Part shown: positions 39,656 to 47,463 of the stretch, piece by piece
Layout of the letters: every line of letters begins with the position of its first letter
Numbering within the stretch: the stretch's first letter is position 1
NCBI RefSeq assembly: GCF_000380485.1
Contig: NZ_AQYG01000050.1
Coordinates: 124,001 to 188,000, forward strand
Length of the DNA stretch: 64,000 nt
Origin: Jongsikchunia kroppenstedtii DSM 45133
Lineage (GTDB): Bacteria; Actinomycetota; Actinomycetes; Mycobacteriales; Mycobacteriaceae
Direction: 5' to 3'
Position numbers and translations under genes: made by a program
Notes under the pieces: generated by a model
What the model was told of the DNA's origin: nothing
The model's input: the letters and a program-made list of their open reading frames with translations, nothing else
The model's database searches: none

Positions 39656-40714
39656 TCAGTGCAGGGTCAACGGCGCCGCCGGGCCGACGCTGAGCAGCGC
39701 GAGCGCCTCGGGACGGATACCCGGACGGAAGGTCACCGCCGCGGCCGTGACCTGACCGTCGGCCGTGAGCCGGGACAGGTCGACATCCGCGATCGGCACC
39801 CGCATCATCGCGTCGGTGCCGTTCATGTTCGTCGTCGACGTCGCCATCGTGAGGACGCCACGACCGCCGCGCACCGTCAGCTCCGGATCCGCCAGGGCGA
39901 ACTCGACGAGATGGAATCGGCTGTAGGCGACGACGGTGCCGCGGTAGGCAAGAGTGCCCACGCCGTTGCGAATCTTCTTGTCGCGCAACGCGAACGTGAG
40001 CCGACCCTGATCATCGACTCCAGCCCCATCGGATGCGGCCAGCCCGCCCTGTGCGGTGTCGACGACGGTCTTACGGAATGCCGGCGCGTACGCCCAGAGT
40101 AAGTCGGCCGGCGCCGGGCGCGGGGTGTTCGGGCCGGGCCGCGGGTCGTAGTTCACCGGGACGAAGCGCTCCTGGGCGGCGTTGGTCGCGTCCGCAGCGC
40201 CGTACGTGTAGACGCCGTACCGGGCCCCCGCCGGGATGTCCTTGGGCGTCGTCGCGGTGATGCGCGCGACGAACGAGCCGTCCGCCCCGAGCGAGACCCA
40301 CTGCTGGCGGACGGTTCGGCGCAGGTCGAAAGGAACGTCGGGGACCTGCGCCAGGGCCGACGGCGCGAGCGCCCACTTCATCGCCGACCGGTTGACCGCG
40401 CGTGACGCCTCCGGCGCGCCGGCGGACGGTTGCCAGACCGGCGCGAACGCACCGAACGCGATGAACGTGCCATGCGGAACACCCGGCGGCACCGGCACGG
40501 GCAGTCCCTGCCGATTCGCGTTCGGGTCGAAGCCGTACCCGCGGATCACCAGCTGGTCGCCCGGGCGGACGGTCTGCGCACCCAGCGGGGTGACGCCGTC
40601 GGCAGCGAACACGGCGATGCGGGCACCCGCTGCCGCAGGTGCGGCCGCGGCCGTCGCCGGCACGCCGACCGCGAGCGCCAGCACCAAACCGAACAAAAGA
40701 GACAGGCGTTTCAT
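39656..40714 (-). CDS. Secreted HtaA-domain-like protein (possible haem binding)
   Basis: A 352-residue exported protein with a signal peptide (about 1-25, ends AAAAP). The second half has the layout of the HtaA haem-binding domain: LLWAYAPAFRKTVVD at its start, then a GRLTFALRDKKIRNG strand, GTLAYRGTVVAYSRF, VEFALADPELTVRGGRGVL and a DVDLSRL stretch. The first half is a beta-rich domain starting ARIAVFAADGVTPLG. A GGTTAGGGTACCC sequence sits right at the start codon and resembles half of an iron-regulator (DtxR/IdeR) box. Haem or iron use is inferred. Confidence 0.7.
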   Translation of the reverse strand: MKRLSLLFGLVLALAVGVPATAAAAPAAAGARIAVFAADGVTPLGAQTVRPGDQLVIRGYGFDPNANRQGLPVPVPPGVPHGTFIAFGAFAPVWQPSAGAPEASRAVNRSAMKWALAPSALAQVPDVPFDLRRTVRQQWVSLGADGSFVARITATTPKDIPAGARYGVYTYGAADATNAAQERFVPVNYDPRPGPNTPRPAPADLLWAYAPAFRKTVVDTAQGGLAASDGAGVDDQGRLTFALRDKKIRNGVGTLAYRGTVVAYSRFHLVEFALADPELTVRGGRGVLTMATSTTNMNGTDAMMRVPIADVDLSRLTADGQVTAAAVTFRPGIRPEALALLSVGPAAPLTLH

Positions 40715-40760
40715 ATGGGTACCCTAACCTGCAGTCAGCCAGTCGAGGCCCGGGTACTAA

Positions 40761-41204
40761 CTATTCGCTGCCCGGAAACTGCTCCGTGACCTGCCCGGAC
40801 TCATGCGCCGACTCAGCCCCGTCATCGGTGGCGATCAGCTGTTGCAAGAACGCGAACAACGCACCGAGCAGAAAGAGCGGGATCGCACACAGCAGCGTGC
40901 CCCAGTAGTTCCACCAATTGAAAATGCCCACAAAGGGCATCACCCCGTAGGCCGCGACGGCCAACCACGACGCCGATATTCGCATCACCGCTGCCGCCAC
41001 GGCCGCGGGCATCACCAACGCAACGCCCAGCCCGATCACCGGCCAGACTCCAAGTACCCGGACGTTCGATGCCGAACATCGTTCCGGCAGATCGCCCCCA
41101 GGGATCGGCCCGCACTGCTCCGCCGGCCAGGTACCCGCCCACATCGCCAGCGCCACAGCGGCGCCCGCCAGCAGCAGCCAGAACAGCCGGAACATCGCCA
41201 TCAT
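40761..41204 (-). CDS. Membrane protein of unknown function, four spans
   Basis: A 147-residue protein with about four hydrophobic segments. The loop after the first span holds two Cys (AEQCGPIPGGDLPERCSA), probably a disulfide outside the cell. The C-terminal tail is acidic and polar. A NWWNYWGTLLC stretch marks the third loop. No family recognised. It stands between the HtaA-like gene and an amidase on the same strand. Confidence 0.65.
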   Translation of the reverse strand: MMAMFRLFWLLLAGAAVALAMWAGTWPAEQCGPIPGGDLPERCSASNVRVLGVWPVIGLGVALVMPAAVAAAVMRISASWLAVAAYGVMPFVGIFNWWNYWGTLLCAIPLFLLGALFAFLQQLIATDDGAESAHESGQVTEQFPGSE

Positions 41205-41247
41205 CGAACCTTAGTCCGGCGAACGGATAATTCGGGCTGCAATCCGA

Positions 41248-42651
41248 TCAGCCGGCGAGAGTGCGGAATCCGTTCTCGGGCTCCAGTTCGAACGCGGTCT
41301 CGAGCAGCGTCCGTTCGTCACCGTGGGCACCGGACAGCTGCACGCCGATCGGCAGGCCGTCGTCGGTGACGCCCAGCGGCAGCGAAATCGCCGGCGTCCC
41401 AGCGATATTCTGCAGTGGCGTAAATGCGACGTAGGCGCGCAGATTGCGGACCAAATCCTCGTACGGCTGATTCGGCGACAGGTGACCGATCCGCGGCGTC
41501 GTGTGCGCCAGGACCGGCGACAGCACCAGCTCGCGCTTGTCGTACATCGCCGCGACCTCCCGGGTCGCCCGACGCAGCCGCCGCAGGGCACCCGGCGTCC
41601 GAGTGAACTGCTTGCGATGCGCGGCCCGTAGGCCGGCCGTCAGACCGTCGGTCTTGGTGGAATCGAAGGACTTGTCCAGCAACAGTTTTCCGGTCGACGT
41701 CGCCAACTCCGCGGTGAGCGACCAATACTGCAGGAAGTCGTCGGCGAATTGCTGCGACACCGGCAGCGCGATCGGCTCGACGATATGTCCGGCCGCCTCG
41801 AGCGCGCGGGCGACGTTCTCGACTGCCGCCCGAGTCTGCGCGTCGACCGTCGCCGACTCATCGACGGTCTCCAGCAGCAGGCCGACGCGCAGCCGCCTCT
41901 TCGCCGGACCGAGCACCAGCCCGACCGGCGGCAGCGCCGGATTGCGCCAGAAGTCTTCGGCCGCAGCGAAATACGCCGCCGTGTCGCGCACGCTTCGGGT
42001 GAGCACCCCCTCGGAGATGATGTTGATCGGCAGATGTTTGGCGGTATCGCCGTCGCGATGACGTCCGCGGGTGGGCTTGAGACCAACCAGCCCGGCCGCG
42101 GCAGCCGGGATCCGGATCGAGCCGCCGCCGTCGTTGGCATGCGCGATCGGCAGGGCACCGGACGCCACCAGCGCGGCTGACCCGCCGGACGACGCACCCA
42201 CCGAATAGTCGGTGTTCCAAGGGTTTACGCAGGCCGGCTCCGACCGGAACTCGGTCGAGGCGTTGAAGCCGAACTCCGGCAGCCGGGTCTTCCCCACGAC
42301 CGTGACACCGCTGCTCAGCAACTGCTGCGTGACGATGTCGTCCTTGGCGGCCGGCTTGCCCCGAAAAGCCTCCGACCCCATGCCGGTCGGCAGCCCGGCC
42401 AGCACGGTGTTGTCCTTGATCGCAAACGGCACACCGTAGAGCGGAGCCCCCGTATCGGCGCCAATTCTAGGCTCCGGCAACAGGTCTCCGGACACCGCGT
42501 GCAGCACCGGGTCGACGCGGGCGATCCGCTCCAGCGCGGCCGCCGCGACCTCCTGCGGGCTCGCGGCACCCGATCGCACCAGCTCGGCCACGCCAACCGC
42601 GTCGAGCGTGCCGAGCGCGTCGTCGGTGAATGCAGAGATGCGTTCGGTCAT
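41248..42651 (-). CDS. Amidase-signature family hydrolase
   Basis: A 467-residue hydrolase. The Ser-cisSer-Lys triad is readable: Lys in PFAIKDNTV (about 79), the cis-Ser in [15 protein letters not shown] (about 150) and the nucleophile in [11 protein letters not shown] (about 174). Other blocks such as [11 protein letters not shown] fit. It hydrolyses amide bonds of an unknown substrate and is not GatA, as it lacks a GatB/GatC context. The ATG at 42651 gives the expected N-terminus. Confidence 0.92.
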   Translation of the reverse strand: MTERISAFTDDALGTLDAVGVAELVRSGAASPQEVAAAALERIARVDPVLHAVSGDLLPEPRIGADTGAPLYGVPFAIKDNTVLAGLPTGMGSEAFRGKPAAKDDIVTQQLLSSGVTVVGKTRLPEFGFNASTEFRSEPACVNPWNTDYSVGASSGGSAALVASGALPIAHANDGGGSIRIPAAAAGLVGLKPTRGRHRDGDTAKHLPINIISEGVLTRSVRDTAAYFAAAEDFWRNPALPPVGLVLGPAKRRLRVGLLLETVDESATVDAQTRAAVENVARALEAAGHIVEPIALPVSQQFADDFLQYWSLTAELATSTGKLLLDKSFDSTKTDGLTAGLRAAHRKQFTRTPGALRRLRRATREVAAMYDKRELVLSPVLAHTTPRIGHLSPNQPYEDLVRNLRAYVAFTPLQNIAGTPAISLPLGVTDDGLPIGVQLSGAHGDERTLLETAFELEPENGFRTLAG

Positions 42652-42671
42652 CGGACTCCTAGCGTTGCGGA

Positions 42672-44024
42672 TCAGGCGGGCTTGCGGTCCTCGACGTAGC
42701 AAACCGATCGCAGCACGTCATTGACGGTTGCGACGCCATAGAGGTTAGGCGCGTTGAGCACACCGAACGGCAACGGGATCAGCGCGAACGGGTTGATGAC
42801 GCCGCCGATCGGCGTCACCACCGTGCCCAGCGCGCTCACTCCCAGGCCCCACGCATCCGCCATGAGCTGCGTCGATATCGCGTACGCGTAGTAGACGGCC
42901 GTCAGCCCGGTGGCCACCGGCAGTTGACTCAACGGCACGGTCCGCTTGTCCATCGAGGGGTCGTGGTTCTTGTGGTTGAGGCCGATGATCGAGTTCAGGA
43001 TCGCGCCACCGGCGTACGGGACCAGCGTCATCGCATACGAGAGCACGGTCTCGATGGTGCTGAAGTCCTGCGGGTCGGCCGGAATGATTCCCTGCGGGAC
43101 GGTCGCCAGCTTCATGAACTCCTGCAGCCGCGCCGTCCGATCGGTGATCATCGCCGCGTTCTTCGGGTCGGCCTTCTTCAGATAGTCGGAGGTGCGCGCG
43201 ACGACCGTCGACATCGGCTGACTGCCAATCGACGGGCAGTTCTTGCGGTCCGCCAGCGCAATCTGGTCGGCGAAGCCCTTGAGCATGGCCGGCACGTGCT
43301 GGGTGAAATGCAGGTCCATGTCCGGCTTGCCGGCATGCTCCTTCTGCGACTGCGTGACTGACACGATGCAGGCGTTGGCGATCTGGTTAGTCAGCGTCTT
43401 GAAGATGAGGTTCATGCCCGCGGCGCCGAGCAGTAACGGCAGCGCGACCAGCGATCCGACGGAGATGACGCCGCCGATCGAGTAGATGTTCGGAATCGTC
43501 GAGTACAGCGTCATCGCCGGGATGTAGAAGCCGACGTAGAGATAGAGGTATGCGGTCTCGACGGCCTGGCTCAAGGTCAGGTTCTCCACCGAGATGCGAG
43601 CGCCCGACTGTCCGTTCTTGATGTTGAGCAGCTGGGCGACGATGTAGGTCGACAGCGGCTCGCGGTAGGTCATCATCGGGGTGCTCTGGTCGCCGCCCAG
43701 CCCGTACGGGTGGTTCGACACGGCCGTGTTCGCGATCCCGGTGGTCTGCATCGCGTGATGCGCCTGCGTCTTGAAGGCCTGCGCGTTGGCCTTCATCGCC
43801 GGCGGCAGGCTCGGCAGGAGCGAGTCGAACTGCGCATCGAAGATCTCGCCCAGCGTCGCGAACGCGGAGCCGACGCATTGCTTGGGCGCATTCGCGGGCG
43901 CGGGCGCGGTACCGGTCGCCGGGGCCGCGGTGGCCGGCGACTGTGCGGTGACCAGGACCAACGCGGTGGCGACGGCGGCAAGCAGGGCTACCGAGACTCG
44001 CTGGATTGAGCGCATACGGCTCAT
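42672..44024 (-). CDS. Secreted or envelope protein of 450 residues, unknown function
   Basis: A large exported protein with a signal peptide (about 1-34, ends TAAPA). The mature part has several strongly hydrophobic stretches (AYLYLYVGFYIPAMTLYSTIPN, shown in part; SVGSLVALPLLLGAAG) but also polar helices, so it may be membrane-associated. Cys pairs (PKQCVGS, RSVCYVED) lie at both ends of the mature chain. GGGGGA precedes the ATG and a TATAAC -10 box lies close upstream. I recognise no family. It is downstream of the last GNAT gene. Confidence 0.72.
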   Translation of the reverse strand: MSRMRSIQRVSVALLAAVATALVLVTAQSPATAAPATGTAPAPANAPKQCVGSAFATLGEIFDAQFDSLLPSLPPAMKANAQAFKTQAHHAMQTTGIANTAVSNHPYGLGGDQSTPMMTYREPLSTYIVAQLLNIKNGQSGARISVENLTLSQAVETAYLYLYVGFYIPAMTLYSTIPNIYSIGGVISVGSLVALPLLLGAAGMNLIFKTLTNQIANACIVSVTQSQKEHAGKPDMDLHFTQHVPAMLKGFADQIALADRKNCPSIGSQPMSTVVARTSDYLKKADPKNAAMITDRTARLQEFMKLATVPQGIIPADPQDFSTIETVLSYAMTLVPYAGGAILNSIIGLNHKNHDPSMDKRTVPLSQLPVATGLTAVYYAYAISTQLMADAWGLGVSALGTVVTPIGGVINPFALIPLPFGVLNAPNLYGVATVNDVLRSVCYVEDRKPA

Positions 44025-44061
44025 TGATTTCCCCCGAAGTTATAACTACCCGGTTTGAACC

Positions 44062-44076
44062 GGGGCAACTGACCCA
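44062..44076 (-). promoter_or_regulatory. Motif GGGGCAACTGACCCA upstream of the 450-residue protein gene
   Basis: Almost the same 15 bases occur at 47752-47766 upstream of peptide 5 (one C/T change), and its core GGGCAACTG recurs near 48974 before the mycolyltransferase gene. It overlaps the probable -35 region of the 44024 promoter. Could be a shared operator. Confidence 0.45.
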
Positions 44077-44181
44077 GAAAGGCTAACCCGGCGAACGTAG
44101 CGATCGTAAGTAACTGGCGATTTCGCCCGGGCAAACGACAGGTGACTAGCACCAATCCACTTGCGACAGAGGATGCCTCGC

Positions 44182-44811
44182 CTACGTCGAAGCATCTGTA
44201 ATACGTGAGCTCGCAGGATCGCTGCGGTGGACATGCATCGTCACCGGGCCGACCTTGTACTCACCCACCTGGCCGAACCCGAATCGCCGCGCGGCGCTGG
44301 CACCAATGCTGCGCGCGGCGGTCGCCATCCAGACGGCCGAACCCTCGCGGCGAGCCTCCGCGAACGCCGGGGCCAGCAGCCGTTCGCTGAGATCGGTTCC
44401 GCGCGCCCGCTCCGCATAGCCCGCTAGCACGATCTCCACATCGGGATGCGGCAGCCGCCCGGCGGCACATGCCCGCTTGAACTCGGCCAGCCGTTGCACG
44501 AATTCCGGATGCCGGCGCAGCAGCTCGATCGATCGCTGCTCGAACCCGCGATCAGGCGCCGACTGCAACGGCTCCGCCGGCGACCACACCACGACGCCGA
44601 GCAGCTCCGCACCGTCGAACCCACCGAGCACATAGCCGGCTCGCAGATGCTCGACGAGCTGGATCTCGATCAGCCAGCACTCGACCTCGCGATCATCCGC
44701 GCACTCGCCCAGCAGCCACCGATGCAGCGGGACCTCACGCAGCACCGGCAGCAGCAGATCGACCGCAAGGCCGAGTTCGTCAACGGCGAGCGCACGAACC
44801 TCAAACACCAT
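44182..44811 (-). CDS. GNAT-type acetyltransferase 1 of the peptide array
   Basis: A 209-residue GNAT-fold protein, one of three paralogues in this array. It shares PLHRWLLGECADDREV and a C-terminal GEYKVGPVTMH with the second copy. The acetyl-CoA loop is expected at AERARGTDLSERLLAPAF, and the strand GSAVWMATAARS and GASAARRFGFGQVG follow as in other GNATs. The ATG at 44811 follows GGTGGAGG and agrees with the paralogue's start. Peptide 1 and its hairpin stand directly upstream. The acceptor is unknown; the neighbouring peptide is the obvious candidate but this is inference. Confidence 0.8.
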   Translation of the reverse strand: MVFEVRALAVDELGLAVDLLLPVLREVPLHRWLLGECADDREVECWLIEIQLVEHLRAGYVLGGFDGAELLGVVVWSPAEPLQSAPDRGFEQRSIELLRRHPEFVQRLAEFKRACAAGRLPHPDVEIVLAGYAERARGTDLSERLLAPAFAEARREGSAVWMATAARSIGASAARRFGFGQVGEYKVGPVTMHVHRSDPASSRITDAST

Positions 44812-44849
44812 GACCTCCACCTGCACCCTCGCTCGAGCCCGGACATGAC

Positions 44850-44877
44850 GAACGGCCCCGCTTCCACGGGGCCGTTC
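44850..44877 (-). terminator. GC hairpin between peptide 1 and GNAT 1
   Basis: GAACGGCCCCG and CGGGGCCGTTC pair over 11 bases with a six-base loop, 13 bases after the peptide stop. It should stop most transcripts before the acetyltransferase gene. Confidence 0.75.
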
Positions 44878-44889
44878 GATGGCTTCCGA

Positions 44890-45033
44890 CTACCCGGTGG
44901 TGCCGCTGCTACCGGTGCCGAGCAGGCTGCTGAGGCTGCCGGTTCCGCTGTCGCCACCGTCCCCGAGCAGCCCGCCGAGCAAGCCTCCGAGAATCGTGCC
45001 CAGGCCGCTGCCACTTCCGTCACCTAGTCGCAT
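44890..45033 (-). CDS. Array peptide 1 (47 residues, Gly/Ser/Leu-rich)
   Basis: ATG at 45033 with a clear ribosome site (AAAGGA). The peptide starts MRLGDGSGSG, has a Leu/Gly-rich middle (ILGGLLGGLLGDGG), and ends in a second SLSSLLG block and a Ser/Thr/Gly tail. There is no signal peptide and no Cys or aromatic residue. The start, SLSSLL block and tail match peptide 2. A hairpin follows the stop and GNAT 1 comes next. The gene is too short for usual prediction, but five copies with the same design support it. Confidence 0.75.
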   Translation of the reverse strand: MRLGDGSGSGLGTILGGLLGGLLGDGGDSGTGSLSSLLGTGSSGTTG

Positions 45034-45050
45034 GATCTGTCCTTTCAGTT

Positions 45051-45083
45051 GCTTAGACCCTCGTTAAGGAGGGCTCGCTAAGC
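45051..45083 (-). promoter_or_regulatory. Hairpin in the leader of peptide 1
   Basis: GCTTAG and CTAAGC close a stem whose inner part pairs CCCTC with GAGGG around CTTAAC, ending about 18 bases before the start and next to the ribosome site. It may stabilise the message or control translation. Confidence 0.45.
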
Positions 45084-45100
45084 GTGACCCACGCCACTCA

Positions 45101-45131
45101 ACTCCATGTGAGAAATTTTCAACACGTTATC
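45101..45131 (-). promoter_or_regulatory. Conserved promoter element of peptide 1
   Basis: On the minus strand TGTTGAAAATTTCTCACAT then GGAGT; the peptide 2 upstream region has TGTTGGATATTTCACACAT then AAAGT at the same place. The TTGAAA part may be a -35 box. A related GTTGAAC-TTTTTT-ACATCACAGT stands before peptide 5. Confidence 0.5.
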
Positions 45132-45223
45132 TTTTCGTTATAAATTGCCCGGGCATAGTTCGCAAACCGCGCGAGCGCGCGTCCGAGCCGGCCGAATCGA
45201 GGCCGAGTCTTGCACCCAAACAA

Positions 45224-45255
45224 CGAACGGCCCCGCTGGTCAGCGGGGCCGTTCG
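45224..45255 (-). terminator. GC hairpin after peptide 2
   Basis: CGAACGGCCCCGCTG and CAGCGGGGCCGTTCG pair over 15 bases with a minimal loop, about a dozen bases after the stop. No acetyltransferase gene follows before the next peptide. Confidence 0.8.
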
Positions 45256-45267
45256 TCAAGCTTCCGA

Positions 45268-45387
45268 CTACGGCGTGGTCGGAGGAGTAGTGCCGCCACC
45301 CAGGATGCTGCTCAGGCTGCCGGTATCCAGGCCCAGGCCGGACAGGATCGAGTCAAGGCTTCCGGTGGTTCCATCTCCAAGACGCAT
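45268..45387 (-). CDS. Array peptide 2 (39 residues)
   Basis: ATG at 45387 follows AAGGGA. The product starts MRLGDGTTGSLDSILSGLG, repeats a SLSSILGGG block and ends in Thr/Pro (TTPPTTP). It is a clear paralogue of peptide 1. Two amphipathic Ser/Leu/Ile segments are separated by Asp-Thr-Gly. No signal peptide. It has its own promoter element and terminator and no enzyme gene attached, which argues that the peptide itself is the product rather than a leader. Confidence 0.75.
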   Translation of the reverse strand: MRLGDGTTGSLDSILSGLGLDTGSLSSILGGGTTPPTTP

Positions 45388-45466
45388 GTGCGTTCCCTTC
45401 ATTTTCTAACTTGTTAGTTCGTTACCCCCGACTAGGAGAACGACAACAGCTTGGTTGTCTTAATGG

Positions 45467-45498
45467 ACTTTATGTGTGAAATATCCAACATAGCTATC
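45467..45498 (-). promoter_or_regulatory. Conserved promoter element of peptide 2
   Basis: Minus-strand block with TGTTGGATATTTCACACAT matching the element before peptide 1 at most positions, and GATAGC shortly before it where peptide 1 has GATAAC. Confidence 0.5.
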
Positions 45499-45548
45499 TC
45501 GTCGTTACCCAGTATTCGGTCATTCGCCCCAAAACTCGTGCCGGAGAT

Positions 45549-46154
45549 TCATGCTGCCTCATATGGTTTGAGGTAGGCGTGCATCGTCACCGGGCCGACC
45601 GTGTACTCACCGACGGCTTCGAAACCGAACCGCGCTATCGAACTCGCCCCGATCTCGAGCGCGGCCGTTGCGAACCAAACACAGGCTCCAGCCCCGGTCG
45701 CCGCGTCGAGTACCGGAGCCATGAGCTTCGCCATCACATCGGTGGCACGGGCCCGCGGCGCCAGGCCGGCCAGCAGCATGGTGGCACTGCGCTGCGGGGG
45801 CGGGTTATCCATCGCGGCCCGGTGAAACTCCGCAAGGCGCTGCCGCAGCCCGGGGCGATGCTCTAAGAGTTCGATCGAGCGGCGCTGAAACTCCGGCTCG
45901 GACCTGGGCGCATACGGATCCGGCGGCGACCACGCGAGCACGCCCACCAGCTCGCCACGGTCGAAGCCGCCCAAGACGTATCCGGCCCGCAGCGACTCGA
46001 TCAATTGCAGCTCGATCAACCAGCGCTGGACCTCGACATCATCGGCGCACTCGCCGAGCAACCACTCGTTCAACGGCGCCTCACGCAGCACTGGCGCCAG
46101 TACGTCGACGGCATCGGCGAGTTCGCCGACGCTCAACACCCGGACCTCACTCAT
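45549..46154 (-). CDS. GNAT-type acetyltransferase 2 of the peptide array
   Basis: A 201-residue paralogue of GNAT 1 (PLNEWLLGECADDVEV, LRAGYVLGGFD, GEYTVGPVTMHA). The acetyl-CoA loop region reads APRARATDVMAKLMAPVL, followed by the GACVWFATAALEIGASS strand. GGGAGG stands seven bases before the ATG at 46154. It lies directly downstream of peptide 3 and its hairpin. The stop is followed by about 160 bases containing the peptide 2 promoter. Like its relatives it lacks any membrane segment and is cytoplasmic. Confidence 0.8.
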   Translation of the reverse strand: MSEVRVLSVGELADAVDVLAPVLREAPLNEWLLGECADDVEVQRWLIELQLIESLRAGYVLGGFDRGELVGVLAWSPPDPYAPRSEPEFQRRSIELLEHRPGLRQRLAEFHRAAMDNPPPQRSATMLLAGLAPRARATDVMAKLMAPVLDAATGAGACVWFATAALEIGASSIARFGFEAVGEYTVGPVTMHAYLKPYEAA

Positions 46155-46178
46155 CACAGAGCCTCCCGACGACAGCAA

Positions 46179-46206
46179 ACGGCCCCGTCGAACTCGACGG
46201 GGCCGT
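46179..46206 (-). terminator. GC hairpin between peptide 3 and GNAT 2
   Basis: ACGGCCCCGTCG and CGACGGGGCCGT, 12 perfect pairs around a four-base loop, then TTTGC on the minus strand. It is 14 bases past the peptide stop. Confidence 0.8.
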
Positions 46207-46220
46207 CTGAAAGCCGTTTT

Positions 46221-46343
46221 CTACGCGCCGGACGACCCGAGCGCGCTGATGATGCCGCCGGTGCTGCTGTCGCTGCTACCGCTATTGACGGCGCTGATGA
46301 TCGCGCCCAACAGGCTGCCGCTCAAAGAATCACTCTGGCGCAT
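46221..46343 (-). CDS. Array peptide 3 (40 residues)
   Basis: ATG at 46343 follows GGAAGGGA. The product starts MRQSDSLSGSLLGAIISAV, has a Ser/Asn/Asp-rich centre and a second hydrophobic block GGIISALG before a Ser/Gly/Ala end. It keeps the Met-Arg start and two-block plan of the others but is otherwise distinct. GNAT 2 lies downstream beyond the hairpin. No signal peptide, Cys or aromatic residue. Confidence 0.72.
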   Translation of the reverse strand: MRQSDSLSGSLLGAIISAVNSGSSDSSTGGIISALGSSGA

Positions 46344-46367
46344 GGTGGTGTGTCCCTTCCGTAATGA

Positions 46368-46387
46368 TTGTCACCTCAGTGTGACAA
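46368..46387. promoter_or_regulatory. Inverted repeat upstream of peptide 3
   Basis: TTGTCAC and GTGACAA are perfect arms around CTCAGT, about 25 bases before the start. Could be an operator overlapping the promoter, or a leader hairpin. Confidence 0.45.
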
Positions 46388-46425
46388 TCGCCACATCTTA
46401 ACCATTGGTTGACTCAGCGCACAAA

Positions 46426-47064
46426 TTACTGAAGACCGTCAGATACGTTCAGCGGTTCGGCACCAGGCCAACGGTATATCCAGACCGTCGTGTCGGCCAC
46501 CACGAATTCATCGACCTGGTGCGCGTCGAATCGCGCCGCGATATGCGCGGTGAAGGCCGGCACCGACGTCATCGTCGACACCCCGACCCCGGCCGCCCGG
46601 GCCGCCGCGAACGCGGGTTCCACCAACGCCTCGAGGATCCGCGCCCCGCGCTGCCCGGGCGCGAGCGCCGCCAGGTGAACGCAGGCGTCGCCGGGCGCGA
46701 GCTCATGCTCGCCGGCGATCCGGTTCATCTCCGCGAGCCGTTGCAGCGCGTCCGGCCGGGTCGTCAGCAGCTCCACCGATCGATCATGAAAATCAACCGG
46801 CACGCCCGTCGACGCCCATCCCGGCGGGGTCCAGATCGCCAGCCCGACCAGCTCGCCGCCCACCTCGGCCGCGTGGACGTTGCCGCCCGCTATCGCGTCG
46901 ACCAGCTGCAGATCGACGATCCAGCGGCGTAGCACGGCGTCCTCCTCGGCGCCGGCCAGCCAAGCGAACAGCGGGATCTCGAAGAGGATCGGGCCAAGGA
47001 ACTCGGCGACGCGGTCGGTCTCCGCCGCATCGACCGTGCGGAGCGTGAATTGTGGTGTATCCAT
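46426..47064 (-). CDS. GNAT-type acetyltransferase 3 of the peptide array
   Basis: A 212-residue, more distant paralogue: PLFAWLAGAEEDAVLRRWIV corresponds to the WLLGECADD block of the others. The acetyl-CoA loop is best conserved here (PGQRGARILEALVEPAF), then AGVGVSTMTSVPAFTAHIAARF. The ATG at 47064 (or GTG 47073) lacks a strong ribosome site. Peptide 4 and its perfect-palindrome hairpin precede it. The divergence from the other two suggests that each enzyme has co-evolved with its own peptide; this is inference. Confidence 0.78.
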   Translation of the reverse strand: MDTPQFTLRTVDAAETDRVAEFLGPILFEIPLFAWLAGAEEDAVLRRWIVDLQLVDAIAGGNVHAAEVGGELVGLAIWTPPGWASTGVPVDFHDRSVELLTTRPDALQRLAEMNRIAGEHELAPGDACVHLAALAPGQRGARILEALVEPAFAAARAAGVGVSTMTSVPAFTAHIAARFDAHQVDEFVVADTTVWIYRWPGAEPLNVSDGLQ

Positions 47065-47100
47065 CGTGCTCACAGTTTTACAAGCCGTGGCCCGACAACA

Positions 47101-47130
47101 AACGACCCCGTCGATATCGACGGGGTCGTT
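47101..47130 (-). terminator. 30-base perfect palindrome between peptide 4 and GNAT 3
   Basis: AACGACCCCGTCGAT is followed directly by its exact complement, then TTTGTTG on the minus strand. A strong terminator 23 bases after the peptide stop. Confidence 0.85.
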
Positions 47131-47152
47131 CGGGTCTTCGATCTGGTGCGAG

Positions 47153-47251
47153 CTACTGGCTGCTGCCCGTGCCGGCGAGCTGTGCCAGGGTCGAGACGCC
47201 CGAGATGATGTCTCCGATTGCGGTGCCCGCGGTAGCCACTGATCCACGCAT
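47153..47251 (-). CDS. Array peptide 4 (32 residues)
   Basis: ATG at 47251 follows AAAGGA. The product starts MRGSVATAGTAIGDIISGV, continues STLAQLAG and ends TGSSQ. It is a shortened paralogue of peptide 5 (MRGS start, aligned IIxGV and LA). One amphipathic helix is likely, with a Ser/Gly tail. No signal peptide. The acetyltransferase 3 gene follows after the palindrome. Confidence 0.72.
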   Translation of the reverse strand: MRGSVATAGTAIGDIISGVSTLAQLAGTGSSQ

Positions 47252-47413
47252 CAATACGTTCCTTTCGTCGTTCTTACCGAGTCTTCGTCTGTGCGGCGGT
47301 GTCTGCACGGTCGTGCGAACCACCTATCGACGAGCCTTACTGAGTTGCCGTATTGCGGCAACCGGAACAGAAGGAACTACTCATCATGGTGCGAATTCTG
47401 GACTCCAGACAGC

Positions 47414-47444
47414 AAACGACCCCGCCGATACCGACGGGGTCGTT
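47414..47444 (-). terminator. GC hairpin after peptide 5
   Basis: AAACGACCCCG and CGGGGTCGTTT, 11 perfect pairs with a nine-base loop, followed by a TTT tail within the stem end. No acetyltransferase gene follows before peptide 4. Confidence 0.8.
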
Positions 47445-47463
47445 TGAAGCGTTAGGCGCAGAA

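Noticed and set aside
44182-47251. Classical GNAT toxin with RHH antitoxin (TacAT-like)
   Set aside because: The partner frames are only 32-47 residues, have no DNA-binding fold and are also found without an enzyme gene.
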